A program made the position numbers and the translations under genes. From the NCBI RefSeq assembly GCF_002127325.2, contig NC_035433.2, forward strand, positions 89,746,369 to 89,810,368: a stretch of 64,000 nucleotides of DNA. The letters run 5' to 3'. Positions 12,651 through 24,152 of this stretch are shown piece after piece (the first letter of the stretch is position 1; each line of letters opens with the position of its first letter). The notes under the pieces are model-generated. The model saw only the letters and a program-made list of their open reading frames with translations, did not search any database and was not told where the DNA came from. This DNA is from Helianthus annuus. Taxonomy: Eukaryota > Streptophyta > Magnoliopsida > Asterales > Asteraceae.

Positions 12651-12899
12651 TGATGTGTGTAAAATGCAACATATAAATCACATCAATTAAGGCATAGAAC
12701 TAACCCTTTTTAAGTACTAATGTTAGAAAAAGAGTGTTTTATCTTTCTTTTGTATTTTCAGGATGAAATGAGCTCAAAATCACAAAAGAAGCAAAAAGAC
12801 AACTAATTCTAGCATAAATACAAGAAAAGGAATAAAAGTAGACTGCCCGGACCCTCAACGGCACCCCCCAAGGCAAAGAAGAGAAAACAGAAGACTGAA

Positions 12900-13117
12900 C
12901 ACGTACCGTGTCCAGCGAACACGGGGCCGTGCCCAAGAAGCAGCAGAAAAGACAAACTAGTAGAAGCTTCCATTGCCCACCACGGGGCCGTGTCCAGCGG
13001 GCACGGGGGCATGGTGAAAGTACAGCAGGCGCATTAATTGTAATTGCGAATTACAATTAATGAAGAGAGAGAGTGTCAGACGGGCACGGGGGCGTGTCCA
13101 GCGGACACGGGGCCGTG
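12900..13117 (+). repeat. Three paired CACG-dyad motifs in the LTR
   Basis: Near-palindromes of the type CACGGGGCCGTG start at 12900 and 12920, 12981 and 13002, and 13085 and 13106. Each pair is separated by a 9-bp spacer (TCCAGCGAA, TCCAGCGGG, TCCAGCGGA). The last pair ends just upstream of the TATA-like box near 13138, a position suited to promoter control. The 3' LTR repeats them at about 26750-26967. Confidence 0.9.
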
Positions 13118-13137
13118 CCCAGCCTTCTGTTCAGCCT

Positions 13138-13149
13138 ATAAATAGGGGT
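13138..13149 (+). promoter_or_regulatory. TATA-like box of the Athila-like LTR
   Basis: TATAAATAGGGG lies about 20 bp after the last CACG dyad and is followed by a C/A-rich leader. This fits a plant core promoter and would set the U3/R boundary near 13170. The 3' LTR copy is near 26978. Confidence 0.65.
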
Positions 13150-13750
13150 GCTTGGTTTCATTCCATCTCATCCCTTGGCACACCACCTCTCTCACACTTC
13201 ATCCACCACCCACCACCACCATAACACCATCATCCACCACCATCATCCATTGTCCATCGTAGAGTGTGTGAGTCGTCTCGGGATCCAAGATTGATCGTAA
13301 GAGTTCTTGACAATCAAGGCCATGTTTGCCTAAGTCTCTTACATCACTTGGTGAAGACAAGTGTTTAGTATAATACTTTTTATTTTTAATCTTTTGCACT
13401 TTTTATTTGGTTTTGTATTAATGACTTTAATAACTAGTTACTTATGTTGAAGGTGATCTTTCCTTATCGTTTGTCCGTGGTGTCTTGGCGTTATTTTACT
13501 GTCTATATAAAATAAAAGATTTTCACCATTCATATCTCCACGGTCTATATGGAGGTATGTTGGCTACCTGGTCGGGGGCTAAGGGAACGGTTTGGTAAGG
13601 GTCTTGCCCTTGTTCAGCGTTTAGAGGTCCTGCTTGGGACCCGGGTCAAATTTAGTAGGATCTCCTTCAATACCCATAGGTATTGGATGGCGGGGATCCA
13701 AACTCTTTGACCCCCTCATAAGTTAACTACTATTAATACTATAACCCAGC

Positions 13751-13990
13751 TATTTAGGACTGTATCCCTGCTGACTCAGACTACTTAGCCGAGGGTAACG
13801 TCACCGCCGAAAGCGGGGCCTACCACAATTTGCATTAATAACTTAATTCATTATCTTTCAATAATCCGACCCTTTAGGATTGTATCCTTGCTGACTCAAA
13901 CTACTGGGTTGAGGGTAACGTCGCCTTCAAAAGAGGGGCCTACTACAATAACTAAGATAATCTCTTAAACAAGTGCAAAAGTGCGAAAAT
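13751..13990 (+). repeat. 120-bp direct repeat within the LTR
   Basis: Two related units start at 13751 and 13871, exactly 120 bp apart. Both contain TTTAGGAYTGTATCC, GCTGACTCARACTACT, GAGGGTAACGTC and GGGGCCTAC. Each carries one TGACTCA, the core recognised by GCN4/Opaque-2 type bZIP factors. The repeat is also present in the 3' LTR, so it predates the insertion. Confidence 0.75.
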
Positions 13991-14350
13991 AATCAAAGGT
14001 TATACTAACACACGTGTCGGATCCAAGTGATTCATCTTGTCTAGCTGTTTTTATTTTATTTTATATTTCAGCATTTAGTTAGTTTTTATTTTTCTTAGTT
14101 TAAAAATTTTTTTTCTCACTTTTTGATTTGATTAGACGTTGAGGATAAACCGGTATTAAAAGCTCTTGTGTCCTTGGACGACCTCGGTATCTTACCAACA
14201 CTATACTACGTCCACGATGGGTGCACTTGCCCATATGTGTGTTTAGTGTTAGTGAATATCGTGTTTTATAAATTTAAAACTTGGCTAAAAGTGTAAAAAG
14301 GGCTTAAATATACATCTAAAATATAACACACTTCACGCACATCAAGTTTT

Positions 14351-14368
14351 TGGCGTCGTTGCCGGGGA
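14351..14368 (+). promoter_or_regulatory. tRNA-Asp primer-binding site
   Basis: TGGCGTCGTTGCCGGGGA lies 6 bp after the LTR and is complementary, with one mismatch, to the 3' end of plant tRNA-Asp(GTC). This primer is typical of Athila-like retrotransposons. Confidence 0.85.
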
Positions 14369-14473
14369 CACAAGGATTTTAAGAAAGTTAGGATTCAACG
14401 GCCTAATCATATTTTTATTTTTTTCTTTAATTTTTAGGATTTTTCGTAGATTTTCAGCTTCTGCAGAGCTCAC

Positions 14474-14589
14474 CACGGGGCCGTGCTTGCTGAACACGCC
14501 CCCGTGCTCAATTATTGGAACTGGCAATCCTGTTTTAAGTCAGACAGTAAGCTGAACACGGGGCCGTGTCCACTCAACACGCCCCCGTG
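14474..14589 (+). repeat. Two paired CACG-dyad motifs in the 5' leader
   Basis: Pairs start at 14474 and 14495, and at 14557 and 14578. In each, the first dyad is CACGGGGCCGTG and the second is CACGCCCCCGTG, again with a 9-bp spacer. Because the second dyad is nearly the complement of the first, each pair could also fold as a 12-bp hairpin with a 9-nt loop. Confidence 0.9.
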
Positions 14590-14654
14590 CCCAAGATTCT
14601 CTTACTGAAAACAGAACCGTTAGATCCCGGCGGTTGGTAATTTCTGACACAAAC

Positions 14655-15590
14655 ATGAGTGATAGTAATTCTTTTTACTTTCGGCACTCTTATGGTATGT
14701 GGTGTCGACTATGTGGAGGCGAACATGAGGAATTAAAATGTTATTTTCTCAATTATAGGCCCCACTATATAGACCCACCGATTCCTTGTAACCTTAAGAG
14801 GGGCGAAAGTAAAAATAAGCACTATCTCTCCCTCGAATGCGCCCAGCCAGATATTCTAGGAGAAATGCTCCTTGACGAGTTATTTCAACTAGAAGAGCTA
14901 ATTCTCAATTGGTCAAAAGAACTTAGGAAGGATTTTATAGATCCATCCCAAGATGATGACCATGAGGAAATGTTGGAACCGCATTCCGACAACCTCGTTG
15001 CTCCCGAAAATACCTTCATACCTAGAAAAGACTTGGACGATAGTCGTCCCTGTGTCGATTGTGCCGTGAAGGACTCCCCATCGACTTCGTTCGATGCATA
15101 CATAGACCTGAGCGATTCGGCATACACCTTCTTTAACGAGAGCCCGGAAAAGGGTTGGACTTGTCCACCTAGAATGAAAATAGGAATTACCCTCACCGAT
15201 AACCTCTTGCGTTCTCGCCTTAGTATAGGACAATTAAGGTATCTTAGGCACTTTGGGGTTGTTCCAACAAATCAAGAACCACCCGATATAAATAAACTCC
15301 TTAGTAGCGACAAACTTCATAAAACAGCTTCCCGACACGGGGCCGTGCCCGGTCAACACGCCCCCGTGTCTACCAAAAGATTCCCTTCTGATCAGAACGT
15401 CAGAATACGGACAAACTGTGTCAGAATTTCATCTGCACACGGGGCCGTGTCCAGCGAACACGGGGCCGTGTCCAGAAGGCTGTCGTTTTCTATAAATGCA
15501 GCCAAAAATCCTGCACATTTGGACCAACTTGTGTCACACCCCAACCAATGGCGGAAACATCGGGATGAGACGAAGTGTGAAGATTGCTAG
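14655..15590 (+). CDS. Zinc-knuckle protein of the Athila-like element, 3' end interrupted
   Basis: The first ATG of the open frame is at 14655; the frame itself is open from about 14634. The N-terminus carries a compact zinc knuckle, CRLCGGEHEELKC (C-x2-C-x3-H-x4-C), the CxxCGGxH form found in Athila/Tat Gag. The middle is acidic with no catalytic motif. The C-terminal quarter translates two CACG-dyad pairs into HGAV heptads. The frame reads into the nested LARD at 15532 and stops at 15590; without that insertion it would meet a stop within about five codons. It is far shorter than an autonomous Gag-Pol and has no protease or reverse transcriptase. The likely role is an RNA-binding remnant of Gag; this is inference. 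Confidence 0.6.
   Translation: MSDSNSFYFRHSYGMWCRLCGGEHEELKCYFLNYRPHYIDPPIPCNLKRGESKNKHYLSLECAQPDILGEMLLDELFQLEELILNWSKELRKDFIDPSQDDDHEEMLEPHSDNLVAPENTFIPRKDLDDSRPCVDCAVKDSPSTSFDAYIDLSDSAYTFFNESPEKGWTCPPRMKIGITLTDNLLRSRLSIGQLRYLRHFGVVPTNQEPPDINKLLSSDKLHKTASRHGAVPGQHAPVSTKRFPSDQNVRIRTNCVRISSAHGAVSSEHGAVSRRLSFSINAAKNPAHLDQLVSHPNQWRKHRDETKCEDC
15336..15470 (+). repeat. Two paired CACG-dyad motifs inside the ORF
   Basis: Pairs start at 15336 and 15357, and at 15438 and 15459, with 9-bp spacers. The 21-bp period equals seven codons, so the frame is preserved and the motif appears as repeated HGAV or HAPV in the protein. Confidence 0.9.
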
Positions 15591-18176
15591 AGACTTCATA
15601 ACACTATTAGTGACAATATTTAATTCAACCGATTTCATTTCATAAATTGTTAAAACATACAAGGAAATTCAAGTGACAACATATCATAACAAAATTGATA
15701 CAATGATTTAAACTTAAGGCGTCTAAATGAGTATCTAGGCATCTTCGCTATCCATTTTCATAGTGTCATCAATCACCAACCTGTAACATGTTTAAAATAC
15801 AATTCAATGCAAAAGCAAAGGCGAGTACACAAGGTTTAAATAGTATAACATAAGTATAAAGCATTTTACTCGAATCCACATGGCAATTTGTAAGCAAGGT
15901 AATTAGCATGCATATTATTACGTCTAAACCCAAAGTGTCCACTAGTATTTAGCATCCCTCGCCACAAAAGTGACAAGACCGTATAGTATAATGACCTAAC
16001 AATCCCCCGTCGGGTGGTGTGCTACTCCTATAGCGCTATAATTGTTAAGCGAGGGTATAACATAGTAATGGCATAAAGCATGTATTATCTAGCATAACAA
16101 GTAGCATGTATAACGGATTGAGTTCATAAAGCATGTTTTTGTGTGTGTAAGTGTAATTTTGTATGGTAACATGTTACAACCCAAAAGTGGTTTAAAATGT
16201 AAATGGGTCGAGTGTACTCACATAATTGCTAAGTCTTCCGATTATCCAAGTGTCGACGAGTGTACGAGTTTAAAAGGATGGAACACCGCGGTCACCTTAT
16301 ATGGGCAAACGATGGTGCATGAGTAAACGGGAATCCAAGAGAACGAATGAGAGTGATTACCCTAGATATTAAAATACCACACGAGAGGCGATTTAATAAA
16401 TTTCTTAATGTTTATGATTTATAAATAATTATGTTTTATGTCCTTATTACATTTAATTGTCATAAAATAATTATAGTTAGATACCCATGTTATTAATAAT
16501 TTTATTGAAGGAAAAAGAATTAAGAATAACAATAAAATAAGAAGAAGACAAAAATAGCTTATGATTTAAGGTTTAAAAGAAAATGAATTTATAAATAAAA
16601 AAAAGAACATTTGGTAATTAATCATGAATACCATATGTCACACTTGTATAAAGTGTCTTCTTGATTCTACGAGAGAGAGAGAGAGAGAGAGAGAAAAGAA
16701 AGTTTATGGAATAGTTACATAATTGTCTGTTTTATGATTAACAAACTAAAATCATTTTTTTTTTGTTTAATCAAAGCTATTTTCTTTACAACATTAGTGA
16801 ATATATAGTGAGCCTCAGCCATATAATAAATTATTATGTTTCTCCCTTTACCAGTATCATCGATTTGAGAACATATATTTAAATAGCGTTAATAACCTCC
16901 ATCAAAATGGAATAATGAAAATAGTGTTTTTCATTCTAGACTAAAACTTTACAATAGGTTTTAGAAATACGTATCTACATACTTTATGTCAGAATATAAA
17001 TTTAATTCATATTATTATTTATTTGGAAAAAAGAAAATAAGAAAAGAATCCCATAAAAAAAAAAAACCATTTCATGAGAATGCATATTCACAATATTTAA
17101 ATGCTCGTAATTTGAACTTGTGCATATTCTAGTGTCAGATGCATCAAAATCAAAATAGAATATGCCATCTTCTAAGTGGTTATTTATTAAATAGTTTTAT
17201 TTCCTATATACATTAAATCCTCAATCATCTTCTTCGTTGGCACACAATACCCAGCCGAACCAACTGTTATGTTTTAAATCCGTTTTTTTTATTAACATGT
17301 TTTCGACAGTTTAACAAAAGGGTAATACAAGAATAAATTGAAACATAGTAAAGGATAGAATCGATACCGAAACGTTGGTCCGAAAGTTTCGTAGAAACTC
17401 CGGTTGGCTTCAAGTTAACGAGAGAGTGAGGGAAATAGCGAAAGGTTGGATTGTGAGAGATGCCGAACATGAACCAGAAAAGAAACAAAAACATATCCAC
17501 TGTTAGCGTTACTTGCGTTAAACCACATCTGACAGAAATGAGTAGTGTATACCGAAACAATACGAGTTCCGACGTGATACCGTCGTGAACTTAGGGCGGT
17601 GCCGGTGTCGTTAATGGTGGTTGCAACTGAACTCCGATGATGGCTGATCCTTCCGACGAGTGCGAGGGTGATATGGAGCGATGTTGTGAAGGTGTCGAGA
17701 TGGTTGTGGTTGTGTAAGGTATTGTGTGTATCATTGAGAGTGAGGGGAGATGATGAATTCTCTGTGTTTTGTTTTATGGGTGGTAAGGTGTAGTAGCAGG
17801 CAAACAAAGAACACAGGAGAGAATTAGTTGAACGGCTGCAACCAAAAACTCATTTAGGGTTTTACTAGACATAAATACCTAGGGTTTAATTAGTGGGTTT
17901 GGGCTTGGGCCCAAGGCCCACAAGCTCAATTCCCGTGTTTAGTGACCCGAATACTCTTACGAGCCCGTTTTCAAAATCGAACATTATCTAAGGTCGAAGA
18001 AAATAAATAAATAAATAAAAATTTTAGATTTAAAAAAAAGCAAAAATAGTGTCGGTATTCATCGTTTCGCGTTTTAAATCCATTTTTTTATCCGGTTTCG
18101 ACTGTGATTCGGAGATAGAAAAACGATCACGCATTTCCTAGAAAAACCTGGAAATACGGAATTACGAGTCGTTACA
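15532..18176 (-). repeat. 3' LTR of the LARD (2645 bp)
   Basis: It starts TGTCACACCCCAACC and ends GAGTCGTTACA. It includes a GA microsatellite at about 16671-16694 and a TTGGGCTTGGGCCCAA cluster near 17898. Open frames inside it (minus strand, 17267-17807) are identical in the other LTR only because the LTRs are identical; they show no domain. Confidence 0.92.
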
Positions 18177-20010
18177 GTCTCCCCTCCTTTAGAAAATTTC
18201 GTCCCGAAATTTGTTTAGAAGGAAAACTTGAAAGGGTTTTTGCAAACCGAAGAGGATTGTTTAAAATCCAGGCTTTGAAGTTTGAGATAACGGAGAATAA
18301 TTGAGGTATAAGGGTGAACGATTTATCTAATAACGATTATGAGTATAAGAATAGCATAAGTATCGGATAGACGAAAGTAGTGTGTTAAGAATGAAGTCTC
18401 GTCATGAATAATCAGATATTGCGCGCTTAGCAATGCCTTTGTGTGTTATTAAAGTTTACGTATAGTGCGTTTGTGAGTTGATTAAAGTTTGTATTAGGTC
18501 CAAAAAGTCTGTAAACAACCGAATTTCTCATGGCACGTTTTACGAAAGTTTGGTAATATGGGAAAAACATTTATATATAGGAAGTACCAGCGGCGTATCC
18601 ACCATGTTTTGACCACATTACACCCGTTTTGTATTCGGTGTCATGTTACGTTCCGTGTCTTACCAAACACAGTAGTACACTCTATGGTTCTCATACGCCT
18701 ATCACTATAATCCCGTGTGCACCGGTGATTATTTTGATCGTCGCATGATCCGCATAGCTTGTACTAGTTGTGTATGAATCGGGGTATACAAAAAAAATTT
18801 TAGAATGTGCATGTACAAGGATATATTATATAAGCAAGTCCATGTTTAAGTATGTGTGGGACCCACGCAAGCGAATCCCTCGGGTTACGCTCGCGTATAG
18901 GTACGAATGTATGAATCATGAGTAAGGATGAAAGTATGAGCATAAGTTTAAGTATGAATACACATGTATGTATGAGCATAAACATAAAACGTGTAAATAG
19001 TATGTGTACAAGCAGAAGCGTAAAACGTATAAGTAGTATGCGTATAAGTACAAGCATAAAACGTATGAACATAGGTATAGGTATGAAAAATAAATATTGC
19101 GTATATAGTGTTTGTTGGGACATCACAGTTCTAAGTGTATAAAACATTCAAAAGGTCGAGTATGTAAATACGAATGATATAAATGATGTTATCGCGAGGT
19201 ATGCGACCAAAATGTGTACGATGATATGCATGTATAGTTGTTTAAATGAAACATTGAGTCTATCGAATCAAAATTAGGTTGACCTTGATTGGAAGGGTAG
19301 AATATAGTTGTGTATGTAAGAGGATATAAAGTACTAATTGGTTAAGCATAATGTATTTTTGTAATGATTGAAATGCTACTTTTGTTAAAAAAAAAAAATT
19401 TCATGTAAGTCAAAGATTGTCGGTTCCCATGAAGTCTTCTTGCCCGCGTGTTTTGTAAATTGGTGCAGGAAAAGGTTTTCGTTAAAAAGTAAGTTCGTTT
19501 CATCAAATAAGAAATTATGAATTTAGGAGGTTCTTGTGAAAACTAGGATCCTTAGAAGAGAAATTTAGCAAAAGGACTTAGTAAATAAAAAAAATAACAA
19601 ATGATTTGTTGATGTTGAAAAGGGTATCTCGTAAAACAATCATATAACTTCTATAAGATCTTATAAGTATTTGAGAAAAGTTGGTTGGATTTTGATTAAA
19701 AGTAGAAGGTGAGCATGTTTTAGTGATTAAGTCGAATATGAAGTTCATGGGCAAGAGTTTCATTGAACCGATTAAATTGGTAGGTAGCACTTCGTAAGGT
19801 TTTGAAGTTCGAGCAATAAACGTATTAAGACATGACTATGATTTTCGCGTATATGAGTTGAGTGAAAATAGATTGTAGAATAAGAAGTACGTTTGATAAA
19901 ACAATGTGTTTTGAAATCGGTATGAGTGGGTATTTTGAATAACATTAAGCAATTTGGGTATAAAGTATGATCGAGTTTGCATAATAAGATATTTTGAAGA
20001 GGCGTTTTGG
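18177..20010 (-). other. LARD internal region, non-coding part
   Basis: No protein-coding gene is seen on either strand. The leftmost 40 bp, read on the minus strand, holds an AATTTCGGGACGAAATT inverted repeat and the purine-rich AAAGGAGGGGAGAC next to the LTR. Around 18900-19090 a short degenerate TATGARYATAARY repeat produces low-complexity Ile/Met/Leu-rich frames that are not genes. Confidence 0.7.
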
Positions 20011-20013
20011 AAA

Positions 20014-20755
20014 CGATCACCTAGGTAAAGGAATCACCCCTAACTCGTTGGTGAGGTCGTTTTTAAGAAAAGGGGAGTGGAGTTAATCGTCAAGGTAAGG
20101 AAATCACTCCAATCTCGATGATACGTCTCCACTAGTTGTTACAAGGAATATGAATTTAAATTATATGAAAATAATGCATATATAAATGTATCGAAAAGGT
20201 TCGATATGTTGTGCGTGTGAAAAGAGAAATCGAAGGTAAAACTCGAGGTTGAAAGATTACATCGTATAAAATGAACAATAGAAACACATGTTTGACCAAA
20301 GTTTGGAGTGTTCCAAAACGGAACTTTGACTAACCAAAGTGGTCGAAAAGTCTTTTGAATTTGAGGAGCATGCTTTGGCCTAATAGGTAAAATACTCTCG
20401 CCGACAAGTCGGTTAACGGTATTTACCCTTCCGGTTGCTACATGCCCCAAATCAATTGAAATTTCGAGACTTGGCGGGATTTATGAAAAAAAAATCAAGG
20501 AGTGGAACTAGTCGACAAGGTGCGGGTGTCACCCCTAACTTGACGATTTCGTATCCTAAGTGTGGTTAGTACTCGTCGGGTCAAAATTTAATTTCAACAC
20601 TTTGACGAGGGTCCACTAGAATTTGAAATTTGAATTTCTCCATCAAGGTGAGGATTTCACTCCTAACTTGATGGTGAATTTCATGTAAAAAGGAAAAGTA
20701 GATGGATTGAGAGTTGATCACAAAATCGTGGGTTTCACGCCTATTTTGGTGAAGT
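20014..20755 (-). repeat. Hairpin-forming repeat family in the LARD leader
   Basis: Five units, about 20014-20057, 20087-20125, 20511-20548, 20640-20677 and 20715-20752, share a core like AGGT-AGGA-TCACYCCTAACT flanked by arms that pair. The arm sequences differ between units: CATCAAG with CTTGATG in the fourth, CACC with GGTG in the first, ATCRTC-AG pairs in the second, and TCACAAAAT with ATTTTGGTGA in the fifth. A further stem (CTCGTC with GACGAG) lies at about 20571-20610. On the element's own strand this block is about 350-1090 nt downstream of the primer site, i.e. in the RNA leader. Confidence 0.6.
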
Positions 20756-21089
20756 GTCTCGTTTGTGTATTACGAGTGGTTTTGATTTTAGTATAAACGA
20801 GTAAAAAGACGTATGCTCAAAATAATAATAAGTATAAGCACATGAAGCATCTCAAGAAAATAACACGTAAAAAATGGCACATAAAGATTAGGACATTACA
20901 ACAAGTATTAACAAATAATAAAGCAAGTATTAACACAAAAGTGACATATATGTTTAAAAGGCCAAAAGAAAATAAATAGGGAGCAAATAAAGTATCATGC
21001 AAGTGGTTCAAGCAAAACATAAGAATAAAGCTCTAGAACTATAGACTAGGTAAAAAGCATGGCAATTTCTCCTAATTCCCTATAGTTAT

Positions 21090-21102
21090 GGCTCTGATAC
21101 CA
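21090..21102 (-). promoter_or_regulatory. tRNA-iMet primer-binding site of the LARD
   Basis: Minus-strand TGGTATCAGAGCC lies 3 bp from the LTR beginning at 21106. It is identical to the primer site in both chromovirus-like elements in this window. Confidence 0.9.
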
Positions 21103-21105
21103 ATC

Positions 21106-23755
21106 TGTCACACCCCAACCAATGGCGGAAACATCGGGATGAGACGAAGTGTGAAGATTGCTAGAGACTTCATAACACTATTAGTGACAATATTTAATTC
21201 AACCGATTTCATTTCATTTCATAAATTGTTAAAACATACAAGGAAATTCAAGTGACAACATATCATAACAAAATTGATACAATGATTTAAACTTAAGGCG
21301 TCTAAATGAGTATCTAGGCATCTTCGCTATCCATTTTCATAGTGTCATCAATCACCAACCTGTAACATGTTTAAAATATAATTCAATGCAAAAGCAAAGG
21401 CGAGTACACAAGGTTTAAATAGTATAACATAAGTATAAAGCATTTTACTCGAATCCACATGGCAATTTGTAAGCAAGGTAATTAGCATGCATATTATTAC
21501 GTCTAAACCCAAAGTGTCCACTAGTATTTAGCATCCCTCGCCACAAAAGTGACGAGACCGTATAGTATAATGACCTAACAATCCCCCGTCGGGTGGTGTG
21601 CTACTCCTATAGCGCTATAATTGTTAAGCGAGGGTATAACATAGTAATGGCATAAAGCATGTATTATCTAGCATAACAAGTAGCATGTATAACGGATTGA
21701 GTTCATAAAGCATGTTTTTGTGTGTGTAAGTGTAATTTTGTATGGTAACATGTTACAACCCAAAAGTGGTTTAAAATGTAAATGGGTCGAGTGTACTCAC
21801 ATAATTGCTAAGTCTTCCGATTATCCAAGTGTCGACGAGTGTACGAGTTTAAAAGGGTGGAACACCGCGGTCACCTTATATGGGCAAACGATGGTGCATG
21901 AGTAAACGGGAATCCAAGAGAACGAATGAGAGTGATTACCCTAGATATTAAAATACCACACGAGAGGCGATTTAATAAATTTCTTAATGTTTATGATTTA
22001 TAAATAATTATGTTTTATGTCCTTATTACATTTAATTGTCATAAAATAATTATAGTTAGATACCCATGTTATTAATAATTTTATTGAAGGAAAAAGAATT
22101 AAGAATAACAATAAAATAAGAAGAAGACAAAAATAGCTTATGATTTAAGGTTTAAAAGAAAATGAATTTATAAATAAAAAAAAGAACATTTGGTAATTAA
22201 TCATGAATACCATATGTCACACTTGTATAAAGTGTCTTCTTGATTCTACGAGAGAGAGAGAGAGAGAGAGAGAAAAGAAAGTTTATGGAATAGTTACATA
22301 ATTGTCTGTTTTATGATTAACAAACTAAAATCATTTTTTTTTTGTTTAATCAAAGCTATTTTCTTTACAACATTAGTGAATATATAGTGAGCCTCAGCCA
22401 TATAATAAATTATTATGTTTCTCCCTTTACCAGTATCATCGATTTGAGAACATATATTTAAATAGCGTTAATAACCTCCATCAAAATGGAATAATGAAAA
22501 TAGTGTTTTTCATTCTAGACTAAAACTTTACAATAGGTTTTAGAAATACGTATCTACATACTTTATGTCAGAATATAAATTTAATTCATATTATTATTTA
22601 TTTGGAAAAAAGAAAATAAGAAAAGAATCCCATAAAAAAAAAAAACCATTTCATGAGAATGCATATTCACAATATTTAAATGCTCGTAATTTGAACTTGT
22701 GCATATTCTAGTGTCAGATGCATCAAAATCAAAATAGAATATGCCATCTTCTAAGTGGTTATTTATTAAATAGTTTTATTTCCTATATACATTAAATCCT
22801 CAATCATCTTCTTCGTTGGCACACAATACCCAGCCGAACCAACTGTTATGTTTTAAATCCGTTTTTTTTATTAACATGTTTTCGACAGTTTAACAAAAGG
22901 GTAATACAAGAATAAATTGAAACATAGTAAAGGATAGAATCGATACCGAAACGTTGGTCCGAAAGTTTCGTAGAAACTCCGGTTGGCTTCAAGTTAACGA
23001 GAGAGTGAGGGAAATAGCGAAAGGTTGGATTGTGAGAGATGCCGAACATGAACCAGAAAAGAAACAAAAACATATCCACTGTTAGCGTTACTTGCGTTAA
23101 ACCACATCTGACAGAAATGAGTAGTGTATACCGAAACAATACGAGTTCCGACGTGATACCGTCGTGAACTTAGGGCGGTGCCGGTGTCGTTAATGGTGGT
23201 TGCAACTGAACTCCGATGATGGCTGATCCTTCCGACGAGTGCGAGGGTGATATGGAGCGATGTTGTGAAGGTGTCGAGATGGTTGTGGTTGTGTAAGGTA
23301 TTGTGTGTATCATTGAGAGTGAGGGGAGATGATGAATTCTCTGTGTTTTGTTTTATGGGTGGTAAGGTGTAGTAGCAGGCAAACAAAGAACACAGGAGAG
23401 AATTAGTTGAACGGCTGCAACCAAAAACTCATTTAGGGTTTTACTAGACATAAATACCTAGGGTTTAATTAGTGGGTTTGGGCTTGGGCCCAAGGCCCAC
23501 AAGCTCAATTCCCGTGTTTAGTGACCCGAATACTCTTACGAGCCCGTTTTCAAAATCGAACATTATCTAAGGTCGAAGAAAATAAATAAATAAATAAAAA
23601 TTTTAGATTTAAAAAAAAGCAAAAATAGTGTCGGTATTCATCGTTTCGCGTTTTAAATCCATTTTTTTATCCGGTTTCGACTGTGATTCGGAGATAGAAA
23701 AACGATCACGCATTTCCTAGAAAAACCTGGAAATACGGAATTACGAGTCGTTACA
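21106..23755 (-). repeat. 5' LTR of the LARD (2650 bp)
   Basis: Nearly identical to 15532-18176. Differences seen are single bases near 21379, 21553 and 21857, and an extra 5-bp TTCAT near 21210. In minus orientation this copy drives transcription; a GTATTTATG TATA-like element lies near 23455. Confidence 0.92.
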
Positions 23756-24069
23756 ACTTGGGACAAAGATTTGAAGGAATCTTCTCTCAAACAATCCTAG
23801 GTAAGTCTAAAAGAAGGTTCCAACAACCCATCTTGTCCTTTCCTCTTCTAGGCATTTCCTTCTTTTCATCTTTCTCCAAGAACTACCATGAAAAGTTTGA
23901 ATTCTTCAACCTTTGTGGTAGGAAACAATGAGTTTTGATCATGGAATCTTGGTGAAAACATGTTGTGTAACATTGTTTAAAGTTATTTATGACCAAAAAG
24001 TCTACATAAATTCAGAAAATAACTTAAAAATCCAAGATTCCTTGCTTCGAAATTCTACAGAAAGATGAA

Positions 24070-24102
24070 CACGGGGCCGTGCTCAATAAGCACGGGGCCG
24101 TG
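24070..24102 (+). repeat. Paired CACG-dyad motif upstream of the second ORF
   Basis: Two CACGGGGCCGTG dyads start at 24070 and 24091 with a 9-bp spacer, about 50 bp before the ATG at 24153. Confidence 0.9.
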
Positions 24103-24152
24103 TCCAGAAACTGTTTCGTCATATAAACTACTTTCGGTTTATTTTTCGTAGA

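Larger units (their letters stand above)
12651..14344 (+). repeat. 5' LTR of the Athila-like element
   Basis: It starts TGATGTGTG and ends CGCACATCA. It contains three paired CACG-dyad motifs (12900-13117). A TATA-like TATAAATAGGGG near 13138 probably marks the promoter, placing the transcription start about 30 bp downstream. A two-unit 120-bp direct repeat lies at 13751-13990. Confidence 0.9.
15532..23755 (-). mobile_element. LARD: young non-coding LTR retrotransposon nested in the Athila-like element
   Basis: This 8224-bp element has 2.65-kb LTRs and an ACTTG TSD (15527-15531 and 23756-23760). It lies on the minus strand: a tRNA-iMet site is at the right, and a purine-rich stretch with an AATTTCGGGACGAAATT inverted repeat is at the left (18177-18215 read on the minus strand). 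The 2.9-kb internal region has no recognisable protein, so it depends on another element, most plausibly a chromovirus using the same primer and 3' module. The LTRs differ at only about three bases plus one 5-bp indel by eye (about 0.1 percent). Confidence 0.9.

Noticed and set aside
14913..15233. Minus-strand frames opposite the zinc-knuckle ORF
   Set aside because: Shadow frames of the plus-strand coding sequence, with no motif of their own.
17267..17807. 97- and 130-residue minus-strand frames present identically at 22846-23386
   Set aside because: They lie inside LTRs that are nearly identical because of recent insertion, so conservation says nothing. No domain or codon signal.
18800..19147. 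Hydrophobic minus-strand frame that looks like a membrane protein
   Set aside because: It is produced by a degenerate TATGARYATAARY repeat in the LARD. Low complexity and no start context.
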